Source of the DNA: Aplysia californica
Lineage: Eukaryota; Mollusca; Gastropoda; Aplysiida; Aplysiidae
Assembly: GCF_000002075.1 (NCBI RefSeq)
Contig: NW_004797508.1
Coordinates: 844,884 to 908,883 of the forward strand
Length of the DNA: 64,000 nucleotides
Direction: 5' to 3'
Position 1 is the first letter of the stretch. Each line of letters opens with the position of its first letter. Position numbers and translations under genes: made by a program. Below are positions 10,886 to 24,621 of this stretch, piece after piece. The notes beneath the pieces are model-generated. The model was not told where the DNA came from, made no database searches, and saw only the letters and a program-made list of their open reading frames with translations.

Positions 10886-11585
10886 TAGAAGCAGACCACT
10901 TTGATACTTGTTGGACCAGAAAAGTGAACAAACCGTCTGATGTCACCAAACTTTGAACTGAAGGAAAGGGATAGAATTGCCTCATCATCTTTCTAGTTCA
11001 GTGATCTCATATAGTGAAGCAGCTTCTGTACAATATCTGAAACAGTACATCATACAAAGAATTTTTCTGGCGTTGAGTCAATGTTTTTACAGCCCTATCC
11101 GCACAACTTCACACAAGCTTGAGAAATCAAAGTGCGCAGTCAGCTGCTATAGTTGCCAGTTATCGTTCGCTGGTGTAACTGACGGAAGTCCACTTCAGTG
11201 TAGCTGTGGCAGTATATACTCGTCTGGCTGGTTGTCTAAGAGTGAGTGGAAGGTCCGTGCTGTCTGGGCAGGGTGTCAGCTTCTTGGGTGACTGTCAGCT
11301 GTTGGCTTCTCATGTGGGTGCTGGCTTTCTGTGAAAAATAAATTTGAAGTCAAATTACTTATTAATTAAACTTTACAGTTTAAGCAAAGAAAAGCACATC
11401 CAAGGCAATAACAATTATCAAAATGTAGGGAAAAAATACGACAGACAGGCACAAACTACAGGGGAAAGGAAACGAGAAGGTTCTGTCATTGACACCCGCC
11501 ACCCATCGACAATAACAAACGGCAATATATTGGGGGGTTTGGGGGTGGGTTTTGGGGTGGGTTTTTGGGTTTTGTTTTTTTTTAA
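10886..11585. other. No recognisable gene; G-rich tract near its end
   Basis: An open frame at 10,977-11,291 (104 codons) has no recognisable domain and unremarkable codon use. Near 11,530-11,568 four or more runs of 3-6 G separated by short T-rich loops could form a G-quadruplex on the plus strand. Confidence 0.4.
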
Positions 11586-12097
11586 AGTGTTTTACGGCGC
11601 TCACAACTGCATAAGGTTATATGAGCTCGCGGGACACATTAAACTTTTTCAGTTGGTAGGAAATTTTGAAATTTGCCCGGGTGGCGGTCAGAGCCTAGCC
11701 TACTCTTATCGATTGGGAACAAGCAAGGATCTTTAACGTGCGCAACTTGCACTCGGGCCCTCAGAGATTTTTCGCCCTTGTCCGAGAAGGCTAGGTGCAG
11801 ATCTTTCTTACCAGAAGATACGGGGTGTGGCTGAAAGACAGCAGTAAGAAGGAACCAGGGAGAAGCAGTAGAAACGCTGCAGAAAGAGTCAGAAGCCCAC
11901 AGGAGGGGGCAAAGGAGGTGAGGGGGTGGGGGCAAAAAGAGGAGATGAAGGCAGACGATAAAACATTGCTAGAGAGCAGGCAATGAGGTGAAACAAGACA
12001 ATTTTAGAGAAGAATTTTTTTGGTCGCTACCCGGACTCGAACCCGGGACCTTCGAATGAGCGGCCAACACCCTAACCTCTAGGTCACGAGAGCCCCC
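11586..12097 (-). mobile_element. tRNA-derived SINE type A, minus strand
   Basis: On the minus strand it starts GGGGGCTCTCGTGACCTAGA, with an RNA polymerase III A box (TGACCTAGAGG) and B box (GGTTCGAGTCC) in the first ~75 bp at 12,022-12,097. A ~370-bp body follows, ending in the hairpin-containing tail CGCCGTAAAACACTTTA. Two plus-strand copies occur at 43,379-43,913 and 46,463-46,975. The head resembles a tRNA but pairs poorly in the acceptor stem, so this is not a working tRNA gene. Confidence 0.85.
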
Positions 12098-13857
<1,760 letters not shown>

Positions 13858-14057
13858 GAGTGTTGGCCTTTGAGTGTTTGTACAGCGTAGGACGGGGATG
13901 GACGAAGTACATGTAGTAAAATAAAACTGTTCAACTTGTTCGTGTGTGGGAACGCAAACTGCCCCACGAACGCCTCCTTTATTACAGTTAAGACTAATAA
14001 GAGAAGGCGTTGTGAACGACCCATTCGTCTTGAAAGAAATATTCTCTTTCGTCCCCG

Positions 14058-14365
14058 CCTCTCTAACCCCTCCTCTCCTCTCTCTCTGTATAATATAAAT
14101 ATATATTATAATCTCTCTCTCATCACTCCTCTCTCTCTCTCTCTCTTACCTCCCCCCTTTCTCTCTCTCTCTGTCTCTGTCTCCCTCTCTCTCTCTCTCT
14201 TTCTCTCTCTTTGTCTGTCTCTCTCTCTCTCTCCCTGGATCGCTCTCTCTCTGTAATCCCTCCTCTCTCTAACCCCTTTTCTCTCTCTGTCTCTACCTCC
14301 TCCTCCCCCCCCCCTCTCTCTCTCTCCTACCCCCCGCCCCTCTCTCTCTTTCTCTCTTTTTACCG
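14058..14365. repeat. CT/CCT-rich low-complexity tract
   Basis: Interrupted CTCTCT and CCTCC runs reach almost to the assembly gap. No coding signal. Confidence 0.9.
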
Positions 14366-14411
14366 CCCCGAAGGGCTGTGGATCTGTCTGGGGGGGGGGG
14401 GGGGGGGGAGG

Positions 14412-14511
14412 NNNNNNNNNNNNNNNNNNNNNNNNNNNNNNNNNNNNNNNNNNNNNNNNNNNNNNNNNNNNNNNNNNNNNNNNNNNNNNNNNNNNNNNNN
14501 NNNNNNNNNNN
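14412..14511. other. Assembly gap, 100 N
   Basis: Exactly 100 N, which is conventionally used for a gap of unknown size. It is bounded by poly-G on the left and poly-C on the right, so the joined pieces may not be truly adjacent. Confidence 0.99.
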
Positions 14512-14853
14512 CCCCCCCCCCCGCACTCTAGACCATCCTCTGGTCACACCTGCCTAACGTCAGCCAAAGTTAAAGGACCTGACGAATGTGTCAGGGTACA
14601 AACTGTTTTTGTACACCATGCAACCTCCTTGCAGATTTTTTGTGTAGACATTCACATTTAACTTCTGATTTTGATCTAACAGAACTCATATTGGTTACTT
14701 TTGATTGCAATGAGCATAGTAACAATGTATTCCAATAATTCTTTGGCATTGTTTTAGCTATCACATCTCGCAACTTTTCTTGCAACTTTTACTAATTTTT
14801 CTTTCAACTTTTTGCAACTTTTGCCATTTTCAAATGCAACTTTCTCTGAGGAC
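14512..14853. other. No recognisable feature
   Basis: Unique-looking AT-rich sequence, with no domain-bearing frame, tandem repeat or element end. Confidence 0.4.
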
Positions 14854-15104
14854 AGTAATGGAGCCTCCTCTCTCTCTTCGTGGCGCCACGAGCAGTACGC
14901 CGCGGTGGGGATCAAATATGGCCGTCGAGTGTGGGCTAAATCTCTAACTGTGGCGTTTCTTTTTATAGAATCTTATCGGGCTGGGCCACGATGTAGGGGT
15001 GTGCGGGGTGGGGGAATGCACGCAAGAAAGAGGGGATGGAGTAGGAATGAAAGAGGAGGGGCGGGCCTTGGGAAGGGACGAAGGAGAATGGGAAAAATTA
15101 AATA

Positions 15105-15106
15105 AA

Positions 15107-15172
<66 letters not shown>

Positions 15173-15249
15173 AGAGAGAGAGAGAAAGAGAGTGAGAGAG
15201 AGACAGACAGACAGACAGACGGACAGACGGACAGACAGAGAGAGAGAAA

Positions 15250-15307
<58 letters not shown>
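15105..15307. repeat. (GA)n / (GACA)n microsatellite inside the inverted duplicate
   Basis: GA runs flank a short GACA/GACG stretch. The partner copy at 49.18-49.39 kb has the complementary CT/TGTC pattern with different lengths. Confidence 0.97.
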
Positions 15308-15308
<1 letters not shown>

Positions 15309-16322
15309 GAGATTGTGATCATCTGACGGGCTGACGGATAATGACAGGGAGAAAAAAAATAATAAATTATGTGTGTGATACAGACTATTCAATTCTTTAA
15401 GAGTTTTATGTTATAATCTAGTTTAAAAATCAGAAAGATGTGTAAAATAAGAAGCAAACTTGTCCAAGTAACATAAAATTATCAAAATACCAAATTATAA
15501 AGATAATCTTTCAAGATGCCATAATATTTAATTATTAGAAATGGATAAAAAATATACTTTAAAACTGAATTTAAGATATTATGACTGCATGATTCTATGT
15601 GTGTGCCATAACTAACTTTATGTGTTAGGAATAGCGAACACAACAGAGGGTCGATGCCAGCTTTATCTGATTGCTAACAGTATGTCTTGGTCTATAAATA
15701 ACAATATTATTGATTACAATAATTTTGTTTCCTGGTTTTCACAAAGTAGAGCGCACAATGATTTCAAATAAAAAAAAAAAAAGAGATAACAGCACCTTTG
15801 GAGGTGTGATCGCATGCATGAGCGTGGATGACCTTTGAAGGTTTTCTTTTTTTTCCCCGTTCAGTAAAGTATGATATGGAGAGCAGCGTTTTTAGTCCCT
15901 TATTACACTCCAGGGGGGGGGGGGGATAATTGATCTCAGTGATGACTCTTGTGTATTAAAATTTGTTGTTGCTTTGTTTGGTTTATTTTTTAACAGCAGA
16001 ATCTTAAGTGGACCGGAATTATTGATTGTGGGATCTTAGGTGAAGACTACAACAATAGAATTAAACCGAGTATAGATCTATCTAACAAGACCCAAACTCT
16101 TATCCACCCCACCCTACCCTCTCCCTTCGTCTGATATGGTTTGGTGTTTCTTTAACATAGAAAATATTCCTCATTATTGTTGTTGAGTATTGATTTCATA
16201 TTCTAATGGAGCCTCCAGATATCTACATTTAGACAACAGTAGCATCTAATTTGCACACACACTGGAAACCAATATAAATGTATAATATGTATTTACATAC
16301 ACACATAATAATTATACATAAT

Positions 16323-16339
16323 AATTATATATATATATA

Positions 16340-16428
<89 letters not shown>
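16323..16428. repeat. (AT)n microsatellite
   Basis: About 50 AT units with one GTGTGT interruption. The equivalent place in the partner copy is much shorter. Confidence 0.98.
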
Positions 16429-16429
<1 letters not shown>

Positions 16430-16690
16430 AATAAGAATATTTTTTAAAAATTGAGTATCTTGGTCTTTCTGCAAGGGTGTTGTATCCCTTTCAGCCTGGG
16501 TTGGCCTTGGCAGGTAGCGCCGGAGCCAACCTCTTATGAATGTTAATGATCTAAATTGTGTTGCTGGAGGCATAAAAACACTTTCATTCAAATTTTTTAA
16601 AAGGAAAACAACTTAACTGTGAAAACTTCGGTCCACTGCAGCATCATATCGGTTCTTACACTTCATCATCATTGCCTTTCTCACCCTGCT

Positions 16691-17070
16691 TCAGGGTATA
16701 GGCCACGGACAAACACCCCCCCCCCCCCCCCACACACACTTTTCTCTATCCTGGGCTAGCCTCTTGATGTTATTCCATGTCTTCCCACTTTTCTGTACAT
16801 CGATTTCTGTGATTCTTCTCCAAGTTCCACGAGGTCTTCCCCTTGATTTCTTGCCCTGTGGGTTCCAATCCAAAACTTTCTTTGTTATGCAGCTGCCTGA
16901 CTTCCTGAGAGTATATCCAATCCATCGCCACCGCCTTCTTCCTACCTCATCTCTGACTGGGATCTGTCTTGTTTTCCTTAACACTTCCACATTGGTGACC
17001 CTGTCTGAGCATCCTCCATTACTTTTAATCTCCTTGCAAGGCGCATATATTTTGTTTTGAGAGTATAGAT
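16691..17070 (-). mobile_element. LINE C-terminal fragment (RTE-like), minus strand
   Basis: The minus-strand frame contains RRRWRWIGYTLRKSG, WNPQGKKSRGRPRGTWRR and WNNIKRLAQDREKC, a pattern well known at the C-terminus of RTE-like non-LTR polyproteins. Only the last ~115 codons remain. It ends at a poly-C/(CA) stretch near 16,720. A hAT transposon begins directly at its upstream edge (17,077), so that element probably inserted into or beside it. Confidence 0.75.
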
Positions 17071-17076
17071 CTAGAC

Positions 17077-19751
17077 CAGTGGTTTTCAAAGTGGGCGCTA
17101 CCGCCCCCAGGGGGGCGGTGGCGACAGTTTAGGGGACGCTGTGGCGAAATTGGGCGATTGGGGGGCGGTGGTGGGCGTTAAGGGGGCGGTTTGAAATTTT
17201 CATGAAATGCAACATAGAAAAATGGTGAAGGGAAAGAAGCCACATAAAAAAATATTTTTTAAAAATTGATAACTTATTAGGCATAGTTTACAATACTACT
17301 TATTACTAAGAACTTTCTTTCCCAGCACCCAAAGCCCATAATAAATAATTATAAAGATGATTCATCCCAGCAAATCTGACAAAGGTCTGGCATGCTTCAA
17401 AACGCTAAAAATCAAATTTTCAGAAATAAAAATCAATTAAATCGATGTTTGCAGCCGACGTCGATCAAGCTGATGAAGACTTACGGGCAACTTATAATTT
17501 ATCTCTACTAATTGCAAAGGCAGGCAAAACCCGTACTCTCGGTGAGGACCTCATTACCTGCGATAAGAGAGGTGGTCAGCACAGTCCTGCACCGTGCCCC
17601 GAGCCTGTGGTGAAAGTTCTTGCCATTAAGTGACAATGGATGGGATGTCAGCAAATGTTGAGGAATCATTGTGCAAAATGCTTAAAGGACGTGAGTTCAG
17701 CCTTCAACTGGATATTGGTTCATATGGGGTGAGGTAAATAATGCAAGAATTGTATTTGCGAAAATGTTGGAAACAGATACCAAAGTCGAGTCCATTTTCA
17801 AAGTGGTCCAAGAATTTTTCGAGGAGAAACAGATTCCTCGGGCCAATATAGTTGCCTGTGCATCAAACGGAGCACCGTCGATGATTGGTCGGTACCGTGG
17901 ATTTATGAGCTTCTTGAAAAAATCAGTCCCTGGAGTAATAACTGTTCGCTGTGTCATTCACAGGCAGAATTTGGTGGCAAAAAATCTGAATGAAAGTCTG
18001 CATGACACACTGGCCATTTTCATCAAGTGTGGAAACACGATCAAAGTCCACACTTTGAACTCGAGATTATTCCAACAGCTGTGCACTGAAAATGACGAGA
18101 ACCTTCAATTCTTTCTTTTGCACACTGAAGTCCGGTGGCTCTCAAACGGAAACTGTTTAACACGATTATTGTTCTGCCTGTTTGACTCTGTGCTGGAGCT
18201 TTTTTCAAGAAACAGACAGTGATCTCTGCAATAAACTGAAAGACCACAAGAACAACATTTCGCTCCTCACTGATCTTTTCGCAAAGTTCAACCAGTTCAG
18301 CTTGCAGCTGCAGGGGGATGACACCAACCTGATCAAGGTAAAATCCATGCTTTTGTCATTCTTGTCGAAATTGGAAATGTTTCACCGAAACATTGGTAGA
18401 AGAGAATTTACTCAGTTTCCTAGCTTGACAGAGACACTGAGAGAAGGGCGGGTTTCTGACGAGGAACTAAAAATATACACCAACCACCTCAGAGATTTGC
18501 ATGCTGATATGATCGCGGAGGCAAGGTTTACTGATATCTTTAAACTGGAAATTCCAGACTGGGTACTGGACCCATTCAATACTGGAACAGATGGTGGCCT
18601 GACAGTGGCAATTGAAGAAGAGCTGACAGTGCAAAGAGACTTTGAAATCGAACCATTGTTCAAAAAGTCGTACCAGTCATTCAGGTTGAAAACTATTGTG
18701 CAAGACAAATATCCCTCCCTGTAGGAAAATATCAAGTTGTTGTTCATCGCTTTTCCCACCTCCTGTCTAGAAGAAAGGGGATTCAGTACAGTGACAAAGT
18801 TGCTGATGAAGCAGAGGAACAAACTCAGGATCACACAGCGTGGCGATTTGCGTCTGCTAGTGCCAACCTTAAACCTGATGTTGATAAGTTGGTTTCGTCT
18901 CAACAGGTCTGTCCTTCCCATTAGGGCAGTGTCAATGACTTATTTGTATTATGCCTACACTCCGTAGTTTATCCTTACTTGATACCTGAATACGTTTTTT
19001 CTTATTTTGCTTTTCTTTCTTCTTTTTCTAAAGCAAAATACTCACTTGTTTAATAGAGTTTGTTATGTGCAAGTGCTGCAACTGCTGATGAAACTGATGA
19101 TGATGATGATGACGATGATTACGATGATGGTGATAATTACAAAGATCAATGTACACTTTTTCTTTCGTGTGGTTTTTCACATTTGAACAGTTTAATAATA
19201 TTTTTATGTTCTACAATGGAGATATTTGATATACAAATCTCAGGCAACTTTATTGCATCTCCTTGATGGGAGAAAACGTTTCATAAAAATAATGTCAATC
19301 TGTTTTCAAACTAATGATCACTGTTTTGGGGTTCTTTTTTTTTTGTTGTGTTTTGCATCTGTAAATGTCATAATACATGTTTTACTTTTATTGATGTTAA
19401 CAACACTGGTCGTTTAATGCCGATGACACATATATGAATAAAATGACCGTATTTTGTTCTCAATGCCCTTGCATGACAGTGAAGAAAAATGTGTTTTATT
19501 ACTTCTCGTACACGCTTAATTTAAGACTGTAATGATGGTGATTTGTAACCCAACTAATATTCAGAACCAAATCATTAGAATTTAGGCACTTTATTTTGTA
19601 CCCTACTTTTTTAGCTCTCTCTTTATTTGTGATTGTTATTATATTATGCATGTCGTTATGTCATATTGATGGTTGGGACGGAGTAGGGGGCGCTCGGACT
19701 CGGCTGGGTGAAAAAAGGGAGCGGTGGGCGAAAAAAGTTTGAAAATCAATG
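17077..19751 (+). mobile_element. hAT DNA transposon, ZBED5-like, decayed
   Basis: The left end is CAGTGGTTTTCAAAGTGGGC. The right end, read inward, is CATTGATTTTCAAACTTTTT, matching 13 of the first 15 positions, which is typical of hAT termini. Flanking octamers ATCTAGAC and TCTTAAAC agree poorly, so target-site duplication is unproven. The interior holds a broken transposase (17,430-18,967) and a GAT/GAC-rich 3' region near 19,090-19,140. The right end abuts LINE coding sequence in mid-frame. Confidence 0.8.
17430..18967 (+). pseudogene. Broken ZBED5-like hAT transposase
   Basis: Four successive frame segments together resemble the ZBED5/FAM200/SCAND3-type hAT transposase. In order: LSLLIAKAGK near 17,490; MSANVEESLCKMLKGREFSL near 17,645; IVACASNGAPSMIGRYRGF (17,847-17,903), where the family usually has TDGAPAM, so an Asp is replaced by Asn; LHTEVRWLSNGNCLTRLLF near 18,118; and the C-terminal hAT dimerisation motif FPTSCLEERGFSTVTKLL (about 18,753-18,806). 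Frame changes near 17,735 and 18,190 and a stop at 18,722 separate the pieces. The acidic residue region after FSLQLD is also disrupted. The N-terminal BED zinc finger is absent. It cannot make an active transposase as it stands. Transposase of this type normally acts in the nucleus on its own terminal repeats. Confidence 0.8.
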
Positions 19752-21372
19752 TCTTAAACAGATGGTCAGAATACATAGAAGAACTTTTCAAAGATAATAG
19801 AGGAGAAAAACCGGTAATAAAGAATGAAATAAATGGACCACCAATACTGAAAGCAGGAGTACAAGCTGCCATTAAGAAAATGAAACAAGAAAAGCCACAG
19901 GACCAGATAATATTCCAGTTGAAGTGATTGTCGCGCTTGAAGAACTAGGCACTGAAATAACTACAAAGCTCCTAAATGCTATTTATGACAGCGGTGAGTT
20001 CCCAGAAGATATGATGAAGTCAGTTTTTATAGCTTTACCTAAAACACCAGGTGCCACTGGGTGTGATATGCATAGAACAATTAGCCTTATGAGTCATTTT
20101 ACAAAAATATTGCTGCGAGTAATAATGGGAAGATTGAGAAATTGTGTAAGACCAGAGATATCTAAAACACAATTCGGCTTTGTTCCTGACAAGGGCACCA
20201 GAAATGCTATATTCACCTTAACAATGTTAATGGAAAGATGTATTGAAGCACAGAAAGATCTGTATTTATGTTTCATAGATTATTCAAAGGTGTTTGATAA
20301 AGTTAGACATGATGAGCTGTTTAAAATACTGGAAAAGCTAGACATAGATGGAAAAGATCTTAGAATTATCAGAAATTTGTACTGGGACCAAAACGCTGCT
20401 GTACGAATTAATGGAGAATACAGTGAATATAAGAGGATCAGGCGAGGAGTGGGACAAGGGTGTGTTATGTCACCAGACCTCTTTAACATGTACAGTGAAA
20501 CAATCCTTAGAAACATAGAAGAATATCCAGGCCTCAAAGTAAATGGAGAAAATAATAATAACATCAGGTATGCAGATGACACGGTTTTAATAGCAGGTTC
20601 CGAAAAGGACATTCAATTGCTTCTAGATACTGTTGTAACAGAAAGTGAACATAAAGGATTATTGATGACTGTAAAGAAAACAGAATGCATGGTAATATCC
20701 AAAAAAGCAGCAAACCCTAGTTGTAATCTCATTAGCAAAGGTGAAACGATCAAACAAGTCCGACAGTTTAAACATCTCGGATATATGATAACATCTGACG
20801 CCAAATGTTCCACAGAAATAAAAAGGAGAACTACAATGGCTAAGGCTAGTTTCACTAAAATGAGCCCAATCCTGAAAAATATAAACATCTCAATGAACAC
20901 CAAAATGAAAGTCCTGAAATGCTACGTTTGGTCAACCCTTCTATATGGCTGTGAATGCTGGACAATCACTAAAGACAATGACAATAACATAGAAGCAACA
21001 GAAATGTGGTTTCTTAGGAGACTGCTAAGAGTATCGTGGAAGGAAAAGAAATCAAATGAGGTAGTGTAGTGCTTGATGAAGCCCACGTGGAACGCTTAAT
21101 GTTGAAAACAATCAGGAAACGACAATGCAGTTTTTGGGACACCTGAATAGACATAAGGGTCTTGAACATCTAGCTCTCACTGGCAAAATTGAGGGCAAGC
21201 GAGGCAGGGGTAGGCCCAGAACAACATACTTAGGGAACCTAAACAAATGGGTAACAGGAAAAGATCAGGGAAACGTAGCTTTTTGAGAGCATCTGAGCAA
21301 AGGAATGAATGGAAAACCATGATCGTCGATGTCTGTCGCAAATCTGGCACTGGATGATGATGATGATGATGT
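19735..21372 (+). mobile_element. RTE-like LINE, reverse transcriptase to 3' end
   Basis: The frame 19,735-19,906 (VLNRWSEYIEELFKD...) shifts near 19,905 and continues at 19,924-21,069 as a 381-codon frame. Reverse-transcriptase landmarks: FIDYSKVFDKVRHDELF (the family usually has AFDKVRH), RRGVGQGCVMSPDLFN, and the catalytic box NIRYADDTVLIAG near 20,560-20,600. The C-terminal LLYGCECWTI and EMWFLRRLLRVSW are followed, after another frame change near 21,069, by KRGRGRPRTTYL. It ends in (GAT)n at 21,354-21,370, a usual LINE 3' microsatellite. The endonuclease domain is missing, so it is a 5'-truncated, inactive copy. Subclade is uncertain. Confidence 0.85.
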
Positions 21373-22530
21373 TATACATTTCATCCATTCTATTAAAATC
21401 ATATTCAGAGATCTTGCTGGCTTTCTTAAACGTTCTGTCAAATTTTTCTTTATCTTTCACCTTACAATTCCCTCCCCAGCAGCAAATACAAAATAATAGC
21501 ACACTTTCAATCATACACGGAAACTTCTTAATTTCCTTAAAAGAAACATTCTTTGATTTACTTTTTTTATGCACAAGAGCAGCGTGGGGATGCCAGTCAA
21601 GTTTGTTGTCGATTGTTACACCAAGATACTTAAAAGAGCTTACCACCTCCACCTCTTCATCTTTAATAAATAGTGGTTGCAATTGGTCTTTTTTTTTACT
21701 CTAAAGTCTATCATTAATTCCTTTGTCTTTTCTACATAATTTAGTGAAAGGAAGTGGTTATCACACCAATTTGTAAATAGATTTACAGCGTACCCGTATT
21801 CATTCTCATTTGTTGTTATAAGGCCTTGCAGAGTGGAATAATCCACACATTTTATTAGTTTGATGTTTTTGTTATCAAAAGTACAGTCGTTGGTGTAGAG
21901 CGTAAACAAGACAGCGGGGAGATTACACAGCCTTGGGGCGCACCAATGTTCGTGAATATTAGGTCGGATTTTACACCATTTAATTTTACATATTGAGGTC
22001 GATTGGTTAAGAACTCAAGAATCCAAGCTATAGTGCTCTTGTTTATGTTCATGATAATTAATTTTGAAACCATTATTTTCGGTTGGATTGTGTTGAATGC
22101 GGGTAAAAAATCAGCAAAAGGTATCCTGCAGTAATTTCTTGGTGTGTCTATGTGATTGTAGATGTTATCTAAGAACACAAGAATGGCATCCTCCACGCCC
22201 CTCTTGGCACGATACGAAAATTGCATGTTATCTTGTATGTCTTCTGTTGATTTCCTCAGTTTTTTCAAAACCAGTTTTCTAAACATTTCATGAGGACTGA
22301 TGTTAAAGCCACAGGTCTCAGGTCGTTCAAATTTTGTATTAATTGTTTCTTTGGGACAGGAATTATTTCAGAGCATTTCCATGAGAGTGGAATTATTCGT
22401 TCTTTCAAAGATATATTGAAAATATCAGTATAAATGGGAGATAACTGAGTAGAACACATTTTTAATAATTTTCCACTCGCTTTGTGAGCTTTCAGACGAT
22501 TAAACATAATCTTGACCCTCATTGGAGATA
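21372..22530 (-). mobile_element. CR1/Rex1-like LINE reverse-transcriptase remnant, minus strand
   Basis: Read from 22,530 downward it gives KAHKASGKLLKMCSTQLSPI, IIPVPKKQLIQNLNDLRPVA, FADFLPAFNTIQPKI, GAPQGCVISPL, a degenerate catalytic box (LIKCVDYSTL where ADD is expected), then SFKYLGVTIDNKLDW and the C-terminal WGGNCKVKDKEKFDR. At least three frame changes and the lost ADD box make it inactive. Its 3' end meets the (GAT)n tail of the plus-strand LINE at 21,372, a tail-to-tail arrangement. Confidence 0.8.
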
Positions 22531-22538
22531 TATATACA

Positions 22539-22670
<132 letters not shown>

Positions 22671-23432
22671 AGATAGCTAGATAGGTAGATAGTATTAAAA
22701 AAAATTCTGTCGAACTTTCGCCTATTGTTTTTGCCAATACACAATGTCAAATTATACACGTAAGTCTTGAGTATTCCAAATTTGGTAAGCCTTTAGTAGG
22801 ACACCGTAAAATATACTGTCATAGGCATAGGTTATAGCAAAGTTGTCCCAAATCAAAATACATACCTCATTAAAATTTGTAGACTATAAAATAATAAGAT
22901 TATAATCCTTGATACAAGGGCTAATTTATTTACGAATACTCATCATTCCCACAAAGGTTATCTTACAGTTTCTCTCTGCTTAGGCAGGGAAAAGCCCGAC
23001 GTCCAAATCTGATTTCAAGCCTCAGCCACCTCGTTTTTTCTTCTTAGAATAGAATTGTAATTAGAAAGAGGTTTTTATATTCAGCTACTCGGTAGGTAGA
23101 CACCACAGAATTCTACACTTAAATTCTGTGGTAGACACACACTACATCTGATTGTGCGGAACCGCAGTACCAAGGGACAAGGGAACTCACTCTGGTGAAT
23201 GATTGTAAACAAGATGGCAGCCTACACAGGCATGTGTTTTGCCTTCAGTCTCAGAAATTGAATCAATGTGCAATTTATTTTACTTGGACCCAATGTTTTT
23301 ATTAAGGGATTTGAATCCAACATTTTACTTATGTTTGAATCTATCAAGCCTTATTTCACCTTCGAAGTGTCCTCAGTCTTTATTACTTTTGTTTCCGGCC
23401 ACCTCTATTCAGTCTATGCTATTCTCACACAT
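22671..23432. other. No gene seen; small palindrome
   Basis: AT-rich sequence without domain-bearing frames. At 23,102-23,132 lies a CCACAGAATTCTACACTTAA-type inverted repeat. The same CACAGAATTCTAC...GTAGAATTCTGTG pair occurs inside the palindromic elements at 24,262-24,307 and 26,765-26,815. Confidence 0.45.
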
Positions 23433-24138
23433 CATGCGATTAAAAGTAGAAATGATGCAAACTATTTTTAGGTAAGGCGCCCATCTTGTTTGACGTCAGA
23501 CCAGGATACCCCTCCGATCACGTGACTACATCTAAGTATAGACAACCGCACGGCACCAAAGATGGAAGTGTCTATGTATATATTATGCTTAATCTACACC
23601 ATTTTTCGGAAGTTCTGATAGCTGATTTGATAGCGCGTCTGCGTTTGATGTCGAGCAATGACTTTTGGAGCGGTTCGATTCCGGTCCCGGACAGTTTTTC
23701 TTTTCTCTTTTCCTCCTCCCGACTGACCAACAGTTCCATAAATTATAGGCCTAATTTGTAGAGTTGCTTTGACTTTGAAGTTGTTGTTTATTTTTTTTAA
23801 TGTATTAGTGATTAAAAATGCAGGAGGGGGGGGGGGTTGGTAGATCTAAATTTAGATATCTAGATCTAGAACTAGATATTATCTAGTCCTCCTGCGTCTT
23901 TACGGCAATTTTCGTGCCGTCTTCCATCATGTCCAGGTAGGCCTAATAGATCTAGATCTAGATCTAATCTAGAGAATCTAGATCTAGATTCTAGATCTAG
24001 ATCTAGATCTAGGCTAGAAAATCCGAAATGTTACCGAAAACACGTCGTTCCATGTGGGTATCCCAGGAAGTGATGACATTACATTACTAAAATTAGCAGC
24101 CAATCAGAAAGATGCGTCATTTCTAAGTTTAACGGCAT
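23433..24138. repeat. Left arm of a ~4.8-kb imperfect palindrome
   Basis: This arm is mirrored in three pieces on the right: 25,822-26,148, 26,944-26,974 and 27,930-28,270. The right arm is broken up by two later insertions (26,158-26,934 and 26,984-27,929). Removing those insertions leaves two arms of about 700 bp around a central element (24,139-25,793). The order and orientation of the matching pieces were read directly from the sequence. Confidence 0.85.
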
Positions 24139-24363
24139 GTTATTCTCACCCGGGATGAGAATAGTGCAGGCTAGTCTTTTGGCTATTCTCACCCAGTGCG
24201 CGTTCACCGTTGTAGCCTAGATCTAGATCTAGGCCAACAAATTTTGCGTTCACCCTAAACCACAGAATTCTACACTGTGATAACAGAAAAATTGTAGAAT
24301 TCTGTGCCGTGAACAAACGTTCCATTACAACTGTCTGTAGCCTACTAAAAGCGTACAATTTTG

Positions 24364-24621
24364 GGCGCTTTTTCGGTAGTTCCCACCCCGCAATTTTTAT
24401 TCACGGTTTTGGTCCCAAGAGTAGGGGGGTTTCAGGGGGGCTTTCCCCCCTGACCTAACAAAAATAGGAAGGGGGGTTTCAGGGGGGCATGCCCCCCTGA
24501 ATTTTACCACAATTTAATGTTTTGCTGTTGTTAGGTTTGATATCTTGGTCTTAGATCTAGATCTAGATGTAGATCTAGGTCAGGCTCAAATAAGGGGGGT
24601 GGGAACTACCGAAAAAGCACC
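24364..24621. mobile_element. 258-bp MITE, 26-bp TIRs, 8-bp TSD CAATTTTG
   Basis: The ends read GGCGCTTTTTCGGTAGTTCC and, inward from the right, GGTGCTTTTTCGGTAGTTCC, with only one mismatch over about 26 bp. CAATTTTG flanks both sides (24,356-24,363 and 24,622-24,629). The sister copies at about 26,712-26,726 and 29,345-29,358 have the same sequence with a single unduplicated site, so they are natural empty sites. The interior has two hairpins (GGGGGG...CCCCCC, about 24,425-24,515). An 8-bp TSD suggests hAT-, P- or Merlin-like origin. Confidence 0.88.

Larger units (their letters stand above)
14855..16661 (-). repeat. Inverted duplicate, copy 1 (partner at 48,024-49,675)
   Basis: The reverse complement of this segment matches 48,024-49,675 along its whole length. 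Shared landmarks include AGTGTAAGAAC, the GGTTGGCCTTGGCAGGTAGC-like block near 16,500, the TTCCGGTTCACTTAAGATTC-like segment and the GA/CT microsatellite core. Copy 1 has a longer AT microsatellite; copy 2 has expanded TGTC repeats. No coding frame is supported, so it is a non-coding repeat family member of unknown class. Its outer part includes a fragment resembling a SINE body also seen near 42.2 and 59.5 kb. Confidence 0.85.

Noticed and set aside
10977-11291. 104-codon frame as a possible gene
   Set aside because: No recognisable motif, no splice context and no similarity to other sequence here.
12022-12097. tRNA gene on the minus strand (and at 43,380 and 46,464 on the plus strand)
   Set aside because: A and B boxes are present, but each is followed by the same ~400-bp repeat body and the acceptor stem pairs badly; these are SINE heads.
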